From Acanthacorydalis orientalis (taxonomy: Eukaryota; Arthropoda; Insecta; Megaloptera; Corydalidae): a stretch of DNA of 64,000 bases. A program made the translations under genes and the position numbers. The stretch is from positions 41,827,818 to 41,891,817 of the forward strand of contig CM068315.1 of assembly GCA_034766995.1 (NCBI GenBank), given 5' to 3'. The notes below the pieces were generated by a model. It was not told where the DNA came from. It searched no databases and saw only the letters and a program-made list of their open reading frames with translations. This document shows, piece after piece, positions 36,276 to 48,018 of this stretch. Numbering within the stretch: the stretch's first letter is position 1; each line of letters starts with the position of its first letter.

Positions 36276-36589
36276 ATTGATTATTAATAATTTTAAATTG
36301 TTATCATTGACTTTTTCGAAAGCAAACTTTTTATGTCTAGAACACTAAAGTACAAAAAAAACTAAATCTAATCTAATTCATTTTTTTCTATATCTTATTA
36401 ATTTGAAGAGGATTGTACCATATTGAGTAGAAACTAAGAAATATAAAGTAAACTAAAAAAAAGAATAAATACTTTGGATGAAGATATCAAAAAATATATT
36501 ACACCGTTCAAAGTATATAGCATTAAGAGAGGCCTTTATCAAATAGTCCACTACCAAATGTTAAAAATAAAAAGTGTGACATATTTCAC

Positions 36590-36870
36590 AGTTGATTTTT
36601 TCTAACTTCACTAACCACAAAAATTTGAGTGATCAAAAATGATAAATAAATGATAATTGATAGTGAATAAAGAATAATTTCAGTATAAATGAGATTTCTC
36701 TATAGCTTAGTGCTCTAACAGTAATGATATCACTGTTAAAATCCGTAAAAGTAACAATCAAATTGACTGATCAATCAATGATTGAACATGTTTAATCACA
36801 AAAAAATTGTGGTTTGTACGATGAATAAAAAATTATTTGTGAAAGTGAATTTGGCCACAGTATCAGAAAG
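36590..36870. repeat. Foldback MITE, both arms
   Basis: CACTAACCACAAAAATTTGA with GTGATCAAAAATGATAAATA at left. At right, AAAAAATTGTGGTTTGTACG and the terminus AATTTGGCCACAGTATCAGA. Confidence 0.82.
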
Positions 36871-37968
36871 TATACTGAAACAATTTTATCTTCAATACAA
36901 ACATATTTTATTTTCATTTGATTTTTTTTGCTGTATCCATCATTTACACTCAATGCGCTATGTAGAGTTTTTAAAGCAGCAGTCTTTAAAAACTCTACAC
37001 ATTCTTTTCTGTACGAGTTCTTGAAAAGTTTGTATGTTTTTTCACGTACAATGATTAACGTGTTGGTCATTTTAAATAATTCTATTTAGCGAAAAAAAAT
37101 GAATTGAATATTTTTAAAATTAAAATTTCGATGAAAAAAAGACAAAAAAAATGTATAACGAAATTCTTAAAAATTCCAGAATTATAGGGGATATCATAGA
37201 AATACCGATTAAATTTTTAAGAAATTCATTAAAGATCTAAGAAATACACACAAAAATACTAAAAAATTGAACAAAATATGTTAACAAATTTAAGGTTTTT
37301 AAGAAATAATTTTTGAAATTGCTATTTAAAATTTCATATTTTTCTAAATTTTGAATTTTAAATATTTTACAATTTGGGAATTTGATTTAATATTATATCC
37401 TTAACCGTCTAATTTCAAATAAATATTTTAGATCAGCATTTATTTACCATTTTAATAAATACATATTTTTGTATTAAAATATATAAAATTTTATAGCAAG
37501 CACTATTGCCTCTTTAATAAAATTAATTATAGAAAATTACAGTGTATTAAACTGCACTTTATCAATAAAATTCTTTATTAATCACCGTTAAATAAAAAGT
37601 AATTATGAATAAGTTGAATTTCTTTCCATAACTATATATTACTAAGAATTTTAATTCGTTATATTACTTTAACAAACGGTTTTTATGAAACTATTCATCT
37701 AGGTTTACATTACGTTAGCTACTAGCTTGTGTAACTAGCGTGCATGAACAATTAGCATGATCATAAATATATATGTATTGTCTAGTTCCTTTCTTTAATT
37801 ATTAATGATCATAATGGTGTATAGAGAGTTAATTATTTATATATCTTACAATCGTACTACTATTTTCCACAGGTGTAATAAATATAGACTGATAATTTCA
37901 CTGTAAAAATTCCGAATACAAGATTAAGAGAAATACAAGTAGTTTTTCTATAAATCTGTCCTTTAGAG
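36871..37968. other. Gene-free stretch
   Basis: Contains a near-palindrome at 36965-37003 (AGAGTTTTTAAAGCAGCAGT against CTTTAAAAACTCTAC). Otherwise AT-rich with no supported feature. Two overlapping frames at 36782-37070 on opposite strands reflect that palindrome and the MITE arm. Confidence 0.4.
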
Positions 37969-38722
37969 CAGAGGCCCCCAAACTACGGCCCGTGGGCCTG
38001 ATCCGGTCTACGAAATTATGTGATCACCGAACACATTAGATACTATGTACAGGCATCCCTCAAGATAAGCTTGTTCGAGATACTCTTTTGTCGCTAATAT
38101 GTCGCAAAAAAATTTAGGATACTATTGTATAAAATTATTTTGGTATAAAATGAACTAAACAGTAATGTTACACTGAAATCACTATTTCAAAATGAAAATT
38201 CAATTAGGTTCTATTCTTTGTTGCCAGAAAGTAATTACAGCAATATAAATAATTTTATAATGAAAATGATCTCCATATTTGGTAGTACGTATATTTGTGA
38301 AAAGACATTCTCCAGAATGAAGTATATTAAATCAAAAAACTGCTCAAGATTAACAGATAACCATTTAAAAGATTTTTTAAAAATAGGTGTTTCGAATATT
38401 GAATAAAATTCCAAATATTGAAGAAGTAATTCAAAAATCAATAAAGTAGGCTCATTCTTCACATTAATTCTTTTTAATACTCATATCATTTTTGAAATAT
38501 TGATTTGATACCACCTTCATTTTTGAGGTACTTTTTGAAATTGTACATGTAAATACATATTTGCATTATTTTATTTTCTTATAAATAAAACCCATCCATT
38601 TATTCATTTCTAAGTATGCTATGTATAATTATAGGAAAATAAAATAGATGTTCTTTTAGATACGGGCCCGCCTAGCACTTTATATGCCCTCACCATCCTC
38701 TCAAAATGTTTGGGGACCTCTA
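37969..38722 (+). mobile_element. hAT element (Charlie-like ends)
   Basis: The left end CAGAGGCCCCCAAACTACGG (then CCCGTGGGCC) and right end (reverse complement TAGAGGTCCCCAAACATTTT) are the familiar hAT ends with CCCCAAAC. The flanks CTTTAGAG and TTTTAAAG match at 6 of 8 bases. 754 bases, internally deleted. Confidence 0.87.
38218..38406 (+). pseudogene. hAT transposase C-terminal fragment
   Basis: The 62-codon frame has ISIFGSTYICEKTFSRMKYI then KSKNCSRLTDNHLKDFLKIG, the highly conserved hAT C-terminal dimerisation motif (FGSTYxCExxFSxMK...KSxxRSRLTDxHL). The rest of the transposase is absent from the element. Confidence 0.9.
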
Positions 38723-39139
38723 TTTTAAAGCATAAACAAGTAAAACAAATATGGAAATACAATATGTAATTTTTATGAATAATTAATGTTAAAAAGTTGA
38801 ATTGTTGTATAAAAGATAGGAAAGTACCAATTAAATATCCTTTAGTGTGTTAGAGTATTTAGAAAATATAACAGTATCAGAGAAGGGAATGTACTTCGTG
38901 TTGATGAGAGAGATAAAGTTATGAAATTTTGTGTAATGTTAAATCTCGCTTTCTGTCTTAAATAAACAATTTTCTTACAACACTGCATTTGTTTAATTTT
39001 TATTGCCAATAAAGATATTTACATAGATATTCTATTAAAAAAAGAGAAACTATAATAATATTTATTAATGGAAATTTATAAAACTGTCTTTTACAATTAA
39101 TTGTTTAGATATATATTAATAACATTTTTTATTCTAAAC

Positions 39140-39355
39140 TAGTAAATGACTCGTGAAAATTGACGGGAAAATAGAAAGAAATATAGAAAGAAAAACTGTT
39201 TATTGGTTTTATAACATAATATATTTAAACATAAAAAAAATACTAGGAACGAAACTTATTGAATTAAACTTGAAACCTATGAACTAACAAAGCAAATATT
39301 TTTTGTCACTATGGACTTCCTGCGGACAAAGTGATGAGTAGTGTGGGTTTTTATA
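39140..39355. repeat. Dispersed repeat 3, second copy
   Basis: Aligns in order with 25036-25270 (AAATTGACGGGAAAATAGAA, CATAATATATTTAAACATAA, TTGAAACCTATGAACTAACA). The terminal hairpin is decayed to GTCACT...ACAAAGTGAT. Confidence 0.72.
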
Positions 39356-39400
39356 ATATTTATGGGATAAACAAAACATATTCTATATTTTGCTCATATT

Positions 39401-39814
39401 CAGAGCCAAATTTAGACTAGGTGCCGCTCTTGGGCCACCATTCAAGTGCCACCATTCCTACTCCACAAATTTGTCCAAGTGAATGAAGAGAAATCCGTGA
39501 CTTTCGGTAATTTTAAGAACATTTCAACAGAAAAAATTTTATTGATTACTAAAAAATTTGTAAAATTTTTTCCATTCATTTAATTTATTTAAAAAATGCA
39601 TATTACCATGTAGTTTATAGACCATATAATATACATTAAGATTTAAGATTACATTTCACATTTTTCTAGATTTAATTCTTCATTTCACATTTGCGCTACT
39701 TGTAAATCGAAATTACGATTGAAAATAAAATTTCCAATTTTTCAAAATTTATCGCCCATTAATTTCACCGCCTTGCGCAGTGGCCCATGTTGTTCCTGTC
39801 TAACTCTTACACTG
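39401..39814. mobile_element. hAT-type miniature element, copy 2
   Basis: Begins CAGAGCCAAATTTAGACTAG and ends with the inverse of CAGTGTAAGAGTTAGACAG. The interior shares GAGAAATCCGTGACT and CATTTCAACAGAAAAA with 21417-21859. The target duplication is poorly preserved. Confidence 0.82.
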
Positions 39815-41373
39815 ACTATGTTTATGTCTATGTTTATTTTATCTATGATATTCTCCTTTAATGCAAAAAAATGTTATTATTTAAAACCATCAATTTCGAT
39901 ATTAATGCCGTTTTCAAGATATTCTTTAAGATATATTTACACAATATGTTGACTTTTCTATTGATTATCGAGTCAGTTGACGACCAATAGATCTTCACTT
40001 CCGAAAATATTACTTAAAAATCAAACAATTTGAAATCAATTGTAACATAGACCAACATAAAAGTGACCTAGAGAAAGATATAATTAAGATATAAACAAGA
40101 TAATCTAAAATAGATACACAAAACATAAACACGATTCAATAATTTTTATTTTAACATTTATTAAATGTACACTCTGAATAAACTTTATTAAAATCTTGAA
40201 CACAATAATGATTACGAAATTTTAATATTCATAATATAAAACGCATTAAAAAATGCTCAAATAGGAATATACCGATATATTACTGATTATTAAATTTCGA
40301 ACGATCATAAATAATAACAGATTGGGATAATTGGAAATCTTACCAATTAGTATTCAATTAATAAACCATCAATTTTGGGTAAGACAATTAATCGATGCAC
40401 AAATGCGGAAAGAGAAACAATTAACCTATAAAATATGTTTCAATAATAAAAATACAAGAACACGCACGTATCTTTACAATATATTATTATCCACTAGAGG
40501 AATAATTATAACGTTTATATTGTAAATGATTCATCTCGTATAGACGAGCGTACGCCTACCTTTTAATAATATAATTATTGACATGTATCGGAACCAATTA
40601 TTATCGGAAAACAGTATTTGTTTTGATTATAATTTTTTACCAGATCGCCGACAGCGTGGCTCACGCGTTGTCGATAAAAGGTAAGAGTTCCATGCATTTA
40701 AAACTTCGTGTACAATTAATACGATTCGTTTATTAAGTGTACCGCATTCATCTCCACAATTTTAATTGTTTGACAATCTATCTTGTTTCAAATAGTCAAT
40801 AATATTGTCTGATGATTCAGTGAAGTTTAGAAAGGCAGATGGTCTCGATGTATATACGAACATATGTAACCTACTATTCACTTCTCGTGTGTTTAATCGA
40901 TGACATTTATTTGCTCCATTAAATTGTAACTGAATCGAATAAAATCGAAACCATCTGAATCGTGTACTTTATTTTTCAGAATTTTCTTCCTGATTTTTTC
41001 TATCATTTCGTTTCGAATCTCGTTTTACTATACGTTTCCTTAATCATGTCTCTTTTTCTGACATAGTCATTTGGCATACTGCCTCGAGTCAATTTCGAAA
41101 CACTTCTGTTGATTTTCATCAGTGAACAGTTGATTAACTAATTTATCAAATTCTCATTTTGTATTGTTTTTTATTTATTTAAAGACACTGTCAAACCGTT
41201 GACGATTTGTAAATAGTTGATTCTACTTCCTGTTTTTTGCTTAGAATCGGTTTTTGAACTTATGACACAATTTACTTATACATGTATTTCTCAAACACAA
41301 CAATAACGTTAACATTTTTTTTAAAAATACACATGAACATCTAAAAATCGTCAAATATAAAACAGATAATGCT
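39815..41373. other. Gene-free stretch with one candidate micro-exon
   Basis: AT-rich with moderately GC-richer patches at 40540-40700 and 40840-41110. Apart from the candidate micro-exon at 40644-40680 nothing is supported. Confidence 0.4.
40644..40680 (+). other. Candidate 37-nt micro-exon
   Basis: A GC-rich 37-base block preceded by a good acceptor (ATTTTTTACCAG) and followed by a good donor (AAAG then GTAAGAG). Two frames are open (one reads IADSVAHALSIK) and one has a stop. No homology was recognised and the parent gene is unknown. Confidence 0.25.
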
Positions 41374-41560
41374 TTATAACAGTCCTGATGGTCTTTATTA
41401 TTTTAGATCATCTGAGTTTCTATTATCCATTACTAGTTTCAACACATATTCCACCTTCAGATAGATTTTAGAATTTATAAAATCTACTTGAAAATGTCAC
41501 ACGTGCTGAAGCCACTAGTGGAGAACAAAAATCCAGATGTTTTAAAATGACGAAGATGAA
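41374..41560. repeat. Palindromic repeat family 2, complete copy
   Basis: The left arm has CCATTACTAGTTTCAACACA. The right arm has CACACGTGCTGAAGCCACTA then GTGGAGAAC, with TTTTAGATCATCTG against CAGATGTTTTAAAA at the outer arms. Confidence 0.85.
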
Positions 41561-41678
41561 ATAATGCATTAATAAAATCACAGATATAAAAACGCAATTA
41601 TAATTATCTACAACAGTATGATTCATGATTATCCTATAGGCGATAACGTGATTTCAAGAGGTAAAATAGATAAAATAA

Positions 41679-41687
<9 letters not shown>

Positions 41688-41713
<26 letters not shown>
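41688..41713. repeat. (AT)n microsatellite, left of mariner
   Basis: TA array ending exactly at the mariner boundary. Confidence 0.96.
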
Positions 41714-42537
41714 CAAGGCTCGTTTGACAAGTATGGTAAAAAAAGTAAGTTGAACACAGTTTTTTCGAAAAAACAATTTTATTTCTCAGCATAGATCCCA
41801 TTGAGAGCTACACACTTAGTTTATCAAATCTGAAAAATACACATTAACGGCGGCGATGACATTTTCATTCGACGAGAATTTCTTCCCACCGAGCCAAATT
41901 TTCAAGTTTGGGAAGAGGAAAAAGTCGCATGGGGCCAAATCCGAAGAATACGGTGGATGAGGAATCAATTCAAAGCCTAATTCGTGCACTTTTGCCATTG
42001 CGACGGTCGATTTACGAGACGGCACGTTGTCCTGGTGAAAGAACACTTTTTTGTGCGCCAATCTTGGCCGTTTTTTTTTAGTTTTTCTTTCAAACGGTCC
42101 AATAATGTTGCATAATAGACTTCTGTTATCATTTTCCCTTTCGTTAAGTAGTCGATCAGGACAATTCCTTGGGAATCACAAAAAAACAGTGACCATCACC
42201 TTCCCAGCAGACAAACCAGTCTTGGCCTTCTTCGGCGCACTTTCACCAATCCTTATCCACTGCTTTGACTGCTGTTTCGACTCAGGTGTGTAGTGGTGGA
42301 TCTATGTTTCATCCACGGTGACGAATCGATGCAAAAAGACCTGCTAGTTTTTTTTCCATTTTTGCGGCAACTACTACAATGCTCGCTTCAAACATCTATA
42401 GAACGTGAACGCCACGTCGATTCTGATTGAAATTTCGCCTATGCTAGTTTTAGAAGTGACACTTGATAGCCATGACGTTACCAAATGAATGGTGGAGCCG
42501 TATCATAGAAATTTACCAAACTTTTCAAAGGGCCTAC

Positions 42538-42538
<1 letters not shown>
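41714..42538 (-). mobile_element. Mariner, ~0.8 kb N-terminally deleted subfamily, copy 2
   Basis: The left end CAAGGCTCGTTTGACAAGTA and right end (reverse complement CGTAGGCCCTTTGAAAAGTT) form inverted repeats. TA arrays flank the element on both sides. Best-preserved coding part of the subfamily (see transposase entry). Confidence 0.92.
41816..42061 (-). pseudogene. Mariner transposase catalytic C-terminal part (D34D)
   Basis: The frame reads FFHQDNVPSRKSTVAMAKVH, then YSSDLAPCDFFLFPNLKIW and GGKKFSSNENVIAAVN. I count 34 residues between the D of HQDN and the D of APCD, the mariner D34D spacing. Upstream on the same strand VTVDET is followed by a stop in place of the usual W. The N-terminal DNA-binding half is missing, as in the sister copies, so no active enzyme is expected. 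Confidence 0.92.

Positions 42539-42540
<2 letters not shown>

Positions 42541-42580
<40 letters not shown>
42541..42580. repeat. (TA)n microsatellite, right of mariner
   Basis: TA array starting two bases beyond the mariner end. Confidence 0.97.
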
Positions 42581-42584
<4 letters not shown>

Positions 42585-43544
42585 CCCCATATTTTAAATA
42601 TAAATTTAATTAATAAATCAGATGTTTTAAAAACTTGGAACTATGGCATAACAGCTGAATTTTAGTTTGATTCAGGTGATCCAAATGGGAAAAGGTCATG
42701 AGGATAACACATCAACAGGATCGCAAACAAAAACATAGAATTATAATTCCCTACATCAATGTTTCTCAAAGTGTGATTCATGATTATCAACATTCGGTGA
42801 GATGTTTTCAGAGGAAAAAGTGAATTTTAGTTAGATACATTCCCACATTTTAAATATAAGATTAATTAATACATCAGGATTGATTAAGACCTAATCTTGA
42901 CACATACGGTTGGATTGCAGAGAGTTTAATCCAATCTCAACACCTGGTATTCTTCATTATTTAATAAATTTATATAAATAATACCACAATAGAAAAAGAA
43001 AATATTTTCATTTCCAAATGCGACCAAGAATGAATCTGGGATTCTGTTACAGTTATATTTAAAATCAAAACATTCAGCAACAAATTAAAGTAATGGACCT
43101 TCATGTTTATAAATGTAATACTCTCATAAATTTAGTATCTGATAGAAATATTTTTCATTAACAAAATATAGATTTTTTAGGTTCTGGAAACCTCGAATCG
43201 AATATATAACATTTTCTGACAAACATAATTTTTTTTAAACATCTGTTTCTTTATGAATTATTATTATGAACTTGATTTTTTAAATTTATTTAGAAGAAAT
43301 GATAGAAAATAAACTGGCTTAATGTATAAACTGGTACTAAAAATATTGACTGCTGAGCCAAATACAGATATGTTAGTCAATCTGTATCTACTTATTATTT
43401 AAAAATAATATGAATATTGTTATTGATGTTATTAAAGTAGTTTTACTTTTATAATGTTTTAAACAGTTATAAAATATATATTTTATAACTAAATATTACA
43501 AATAAAAATAAATACTAAAAATATAGATATTATTTCACCTTATA

Positions 43545-43545
<1 letters not shown>

Positions 43546-43593
<48 letters not shown>
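43546..43593. repeat. (AT)n microsatellite
   Basis: TA array. Confidence 0.97.
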
Positions 43594-43595
<2 letters not shown>

Positions 43596-45138
43596 GCATT
43601 TTTTTAGTATTCATTTAATTGTACTATAATTGTTCTTGTCAGTTTTCTTTTCCATCATTTTACAGTAATTATATAGAAAAAAACAAACACTTCTTATTCA
43701 ATTACCAATACTCTTAAAATATTTAATCTTCTCTTGCACAATAATAACATTTGATGTTTTTTTAACTCGTTTGAAAACAAAGAAGCTAGCAGAAGGCAAT
43801 TAGTAGACAATAAAAGATTAAAAAAACGGCAACTATTTTCATTTCTGTCATAGATGTTTTGTTCTTAATGATATAAATGTCATAAGGAATAACATAAATT
43901 TATATTTTTAGTTAATGTATTGTTCTCCATTAAATGAAATTTGTAAGATATTGGTTTCGTTTTGACCTATTGTGCCAGGATTAATTGATTGAATAATTAG
44001 TGTAAGTTGATTTATATCTTTTTTCAAACATTTTACATACAAATCAAATCAAAAGGTCTTAAAAAATGTCGAAATCGCTAAGGGTTTTATTTTATTATTC
44101 ATCTTATATTAAAACGTTCCAAAAATACATTTTATTTTTTCTTCTTTAAAACTTTCAACACTTCTTACGACCATTCCTTTTTGATTGAATAAATTTTTCA
44201 ACACACTTATCCAAAATGTTCCTTTAATTTTAATAATATGACACTGCGAATTTCTTAGCACTGTTCTTTGTTTTTGTTCATTCTACTTCAATTAATAAAT
44301 GTATTTAAATGAAACAAACAGTTTTAGTAAAGGAATAATAAATTATTCTAAAAATTAGATTATAATTAAAACAGCAATTTATTAGATAATTCTTTAATAA
44401 ACACAGTTAGAGACCTTTCTTAAATAATATGTATAATAATTTTATATAATAAGCAATTACTTCTGTATTAATTAGAAATAAATCTACTGATCTATATAAT
44501 TAAATTGAAATTGTTAACAACAAAAATAACTGTATTAACTATTATTTATGTACAATAAACGTTAATATTTATTTCCACATATATATTTTTTTTATGGATG
44601 TCTATTAACAAACATCCGAAATATCAAATAATTGCCTCGAAAATACTTAAAACTATAATTAAACCCAAATTATAATTTATTATATTTAATTACATTCCAT
44701 TAAACTAATATACATTCACTCTTATTATCGAGACATTAAAACGTATAACTCTACAACAAGAGAATATTTCTAAAAAAAATAACACACACAGAGAATGTAT
44801 TTTGAAAAGAAGCAATTCCGTACAAATCGATAAATGTCATCAAATCTGTTTATTTAACTGAAGTTCTACCGGATAGGCATGAGTGGCGTCCAGTTATTCG
44901 ATCCGATTCGATCGAACTATTTCTATATCCGGCGTAGAAAACGATACTCGACTCCGTGTATCGTCACTTCCTTTGCGGCCATAACAATCGGCTTGACATA
45001 AATAATCTCTCAAGCAAGGTTCAAATTTCCTTTTGTAGAAGAAATCGACAAAAAAGTGTCATTACCATTCGTTTAGTCAATTTTCGATTACTTTAATTGC
45101 CCTTTTGTTTATTTTTTTAAATATAATTAAAATTATAT

Positions 45139-45155
45139 TATATATATATATACAT

Positions 45156-45218
<63 letters not shown>
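45139..45218. repeat. (TA)n(CA)n(TA)n compound microsatellite
   Basis: A CA run (about 45153-45175) sits between two TA runs. Confidence 0.97.
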
Positions 45219-45221
<3 letters not shown>

Positions 45222-45609
45222 CTAACAGACATTTTTATTATAATCTTTAGAATTTATTTCACTTCAGTATATTTGATTCACAACAGTTATGACTGTCTTA
45301 TAGTAGAGTGTTTATTAAGTAATGTTATTTTTTAAAACTTTTGTTAAAAATCAAAAAAATAATGTTACCGATTTATCAAGTTTATAAGATTATTTCTGTT
45401 TTACCTCTTCATTATAATAATCACCTTAGAATAATATCACCTTAAATTAATCATCACGGTAATTATCACCTCAAAACTAGTTTTGTTGATAACTACATCA
45501 CTGAACCGTACTTTAGAATAATTTTTCTTGAATATTTCATGCTATTTAAAAATTCTGTAGAGATATTTTTGTTACCTCGTCACGCATCAAAGAATGATTT
45601 GTTAGCTAA

Positions 45610-45990
45610 CTCAGACTACTTCACGAATAAATTATTAACACAAATTACAAAAAAATCTCTGATCAAAAATAGTCCATAAATTGTTATTGATAATTTTTGA
45701 TTTTTGTTTATTCGCATTTAGACAGGGATGCTATCCTAAACATGCTTTGGTACATAAAAATCTAATCTTCGAATAAAAGTATTATTTAATTGATAAAGAG
45801 ACTAGATTTTTATATATCTTATTGTTTTGAGGATAGAGATATTATCATTGAAATGTATATAAGTAACAATTAAAAATGATCAGCAATTATTTATTGAATA
45901 TTTTTGATCACAAAAGAGATCTGTGGTTTGAGGAATGAAAAAATAATTAATTCGTAAAAGTAAATTTAACTACAGTACCAAAATTGTATT
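45610..45990. repeat. Foldback MITE, near-complete copy
   Basis: The left arm has TCTCTGATCAAAAATAGTCC and TATTCGCATTTAGACAGGGA. The right arm returns as ATTGAAATGTATATAAGTAA, CAATTAAAAATGATCAGCAA, TATTTTTGATCAC and the terminus AACTACAGTACCAAAATTGT. Confidence 0.87.
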
Positions 45991-46502
45991 ATGATTAAAA
46001 AGTGGTTTGTCATGTATTAAAATAAGGCTACCATCAATGATTGAAGATCTGGAAAGTTGGCAGAAAGTTATCAAAAGTGGTGAGGATTATGTTGAAAATT
46101 AAATATACAATTTGATGGTTCATATTTTAATCTTTCTTTTATATTCAATATCTCAAACCATTCAGTAGTTATAAACCCTTGTGGAAAATATTTTAAACAT
46201 CCCACGTTGAAAAAATTCACGCCCAATGTACTACACCAGTGGTGGCCCGCGGCCCAAAATTTGAAGTTGATTTTATTAAAATAATAAAATAATTAAAATA
46301 ATAAAATAATAATAAAAAGTAATATCCAAATGGAATTGATTGAAATTCAGCGCAACCGGCACTAAAAGAAAAGTATAATGAAGTTGGTATTCCAGATTTT
46401 TATTTGTACTTGCCAGAACATTTTACTGAAATGTGTATATTTTCAGCAAGAATCTTGGCAATGTTTAGTAGTGCATATTTATGTGAACAATTATTTTCCC
46501 TT

Positions 46503-46886
46503 TTAATCCTTTGTGGACTTGGAGAATTTTTTCAACTGTATTTCTCGCTATATCGAATATAATTTTTGTATAAAGTAAAATTATGTGCTGAAGAGTTAAA
46601 TACAAGATGTTAAGTAAAAAATATTGTATTTAACCCTTAAAATACACACTATCTGTACGAAACATACGAAACAAACTTTTGTTGGGGTCACTTCGACCCC
46701 ACGTTTAGTTTAAGGGTTAATGGAATTTTAGATTTTATCGGAGAATAATAATAATAATTTAAGAATAGAAATGTGGTGTACTTTATGGTACAGATAACCA
46801 AATTATTTTTTTCCACTTTAACGGCGACATTCGACCTAGTAAGTAGAAGTGTCATGCCGCTTGTATATTCGACCGCAAAGGGTTAA
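46503..46886. mobile_element. piggyBac-like miniature element in the hAT element
   Basis: Bounded by TTAA at both ends. The left end TTAATCCTTTGTGGACTTGG resembles the reverse complement of the right end, TTAACCCTTTGCGGTCGAAT. It is non-coding, and a second TTAA element sits within it. Confidence 0.85.
46630..46720. mobile_element. 91-bp TTAA element nested inside
   Basis: TTAACCCTTAAA at left and TTTAAGGGTTAA at right are exact inverse copies. The interior has the hairpin GGGGTCACTTCGACCCC (46684-46700), a motif commonly next to piggyBac-like ends. Confidence 0.82.
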
Positions 46887-47277
46887 AGACTAATAAGACT
46901 TCACACAGGTCAAGACTGACAAATGTACATTCAACGTCTATAGTAAAAATATCATTATCACAAAAAAACTACATTCAACATTAATAAAATAGTTTATGTC
47001 ACAAGATATCAAGTTTCTAGTAAAAATATTATTTTTTTAATTTCTTTAATTAAAAATTTAGTTGTAATAATACCTAAAATTAATGTATTTTTTTTAAATT
47101 TTATAAATTCGTTAAAGAAAAAATAAATGTAAAATTTAAGTTATTTTCGAAAATAGATAAAACACCTTTTTTCGCTCGCTAAACTTTCTTTTGGGTGATT
47201 TTTTTCTGTCTGCGGCCCGCATCCTCTCTTAAGCTAAATTTGATGGCCCGTGTTCATATATGAGTTTGACACCACTT

Positions 47278-47739
47278 TACTACCCTATTTATCAAATATA
47301 TTTGTTTTCAATTCAATTCGAATATTAATTTAAAATTGACTAAAGACTAATAATTACAAGTACGTTAATAAAATTTTAATCGACATATAAAATGATAGGA
47401 AACCTGAAAACAGAGTACTACATTATCAATTATTCTTACTGTATTCCGATAATTATTCAATCGCAAACAGTTGCTTAATTATATAAATGAAATGCTATAT
47501 TCAAGAAAAAAATATTTTTATCCGCATTGAAAAGAATCGTTCCGATTATATTCTTCTATGAATCAAATAGTACTTCAAAACCACTCGGGAAATGTACTCG
47601 GCATTCAACGTGTTACCCACATACTACGTCATTAGCGAAACTCTTACCTCTTCCTATGCCTGCTGTAAATCAATACATCATCTTTAATCTTGACGTATCG
47701 TTTGTAATGTTTACAATCGTACATATTTTTTCATTATAT

Positions 47740-47806
<67 letters not shown>

Positions 47807-48018
47807 TAGACCCCGTATAAAAAGTTCTATAACAAATTTCTCTATTTAATGAAAGTTACATATTTATTGATATTGGATTTTGCTATATTATAACATTTAT
47901 TTCAACAAATTCCTTTCTAGTCACAAAGAAATTTAAAAGACAGAGTCTAGTATGTTATAAATAAATCTCACTCTGTTAAATTTAATATGACTTTTATCTA
48001 TATATACTCGTACACATA
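47278..48018. other. Gene-free stretch
   Basis: A TA array at 47736-47803. A 74-codon frame at 47527-47751 has no recognisable similarity. Confidence 0.4.
47736..47803. repeat. (TA)n microsatellite
   Basis: TA array with one AA phase break. Confidence 0.97.

Larger units (their letters stand above)
42581..45609. other. Gene-free stretch
   Basis: TA arrays at 43546-43593 and 45139-45218. A non-repetitive GC-richer patch at 44860-45010 (for example GATCCGATTCGATCGAAC) is a possible conserved element. No exon or transposon was recognised. Confidence 0.4.
46371..46952 (+). pseudogene. hAT transposase C-terminus split by a TTAA insertion
   Basis: The left part, from 46371, reads YNEVGIPDFYLYLPEHFTEM, CIFSARILAMFSSAYLCEQL and FSLL up to TTAA at 46503. 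The right part, after TTAA at 46883, resumes in the same frame with KTNKTSHRSRLTNV. This is the conserved hAT C-terminal motif (CEQLFSxMK...RSRLTxxHL). Removing the insertion plus one TTAA makes the two halves contiguous. The 5' part of the transposase is missing. Confidence 0.88.
46237..47277 (+). mobile_element. hAT element carrying nested insertions
   Basis: The left end CAGTGGTGGCCCGCGGCCCA and right end (reverse complement AAGTGGTGTCAAACTCATAT) with GCGGCCCGCAT nearby are hAT-type. The flanks TACTACAC and TACTACCC match at 7 of 8 bases. A TTAA-flanked element (46503-46886) interrupts its transposase remnant. Confidence 0.88.

Noticed and set aside
26923..38722. The two hAT elements at 26923 and 37969 are both 754 bases long
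   Set aside because: Their ends, interiors and transposase types differ, so the equal length appears to be coincidence.
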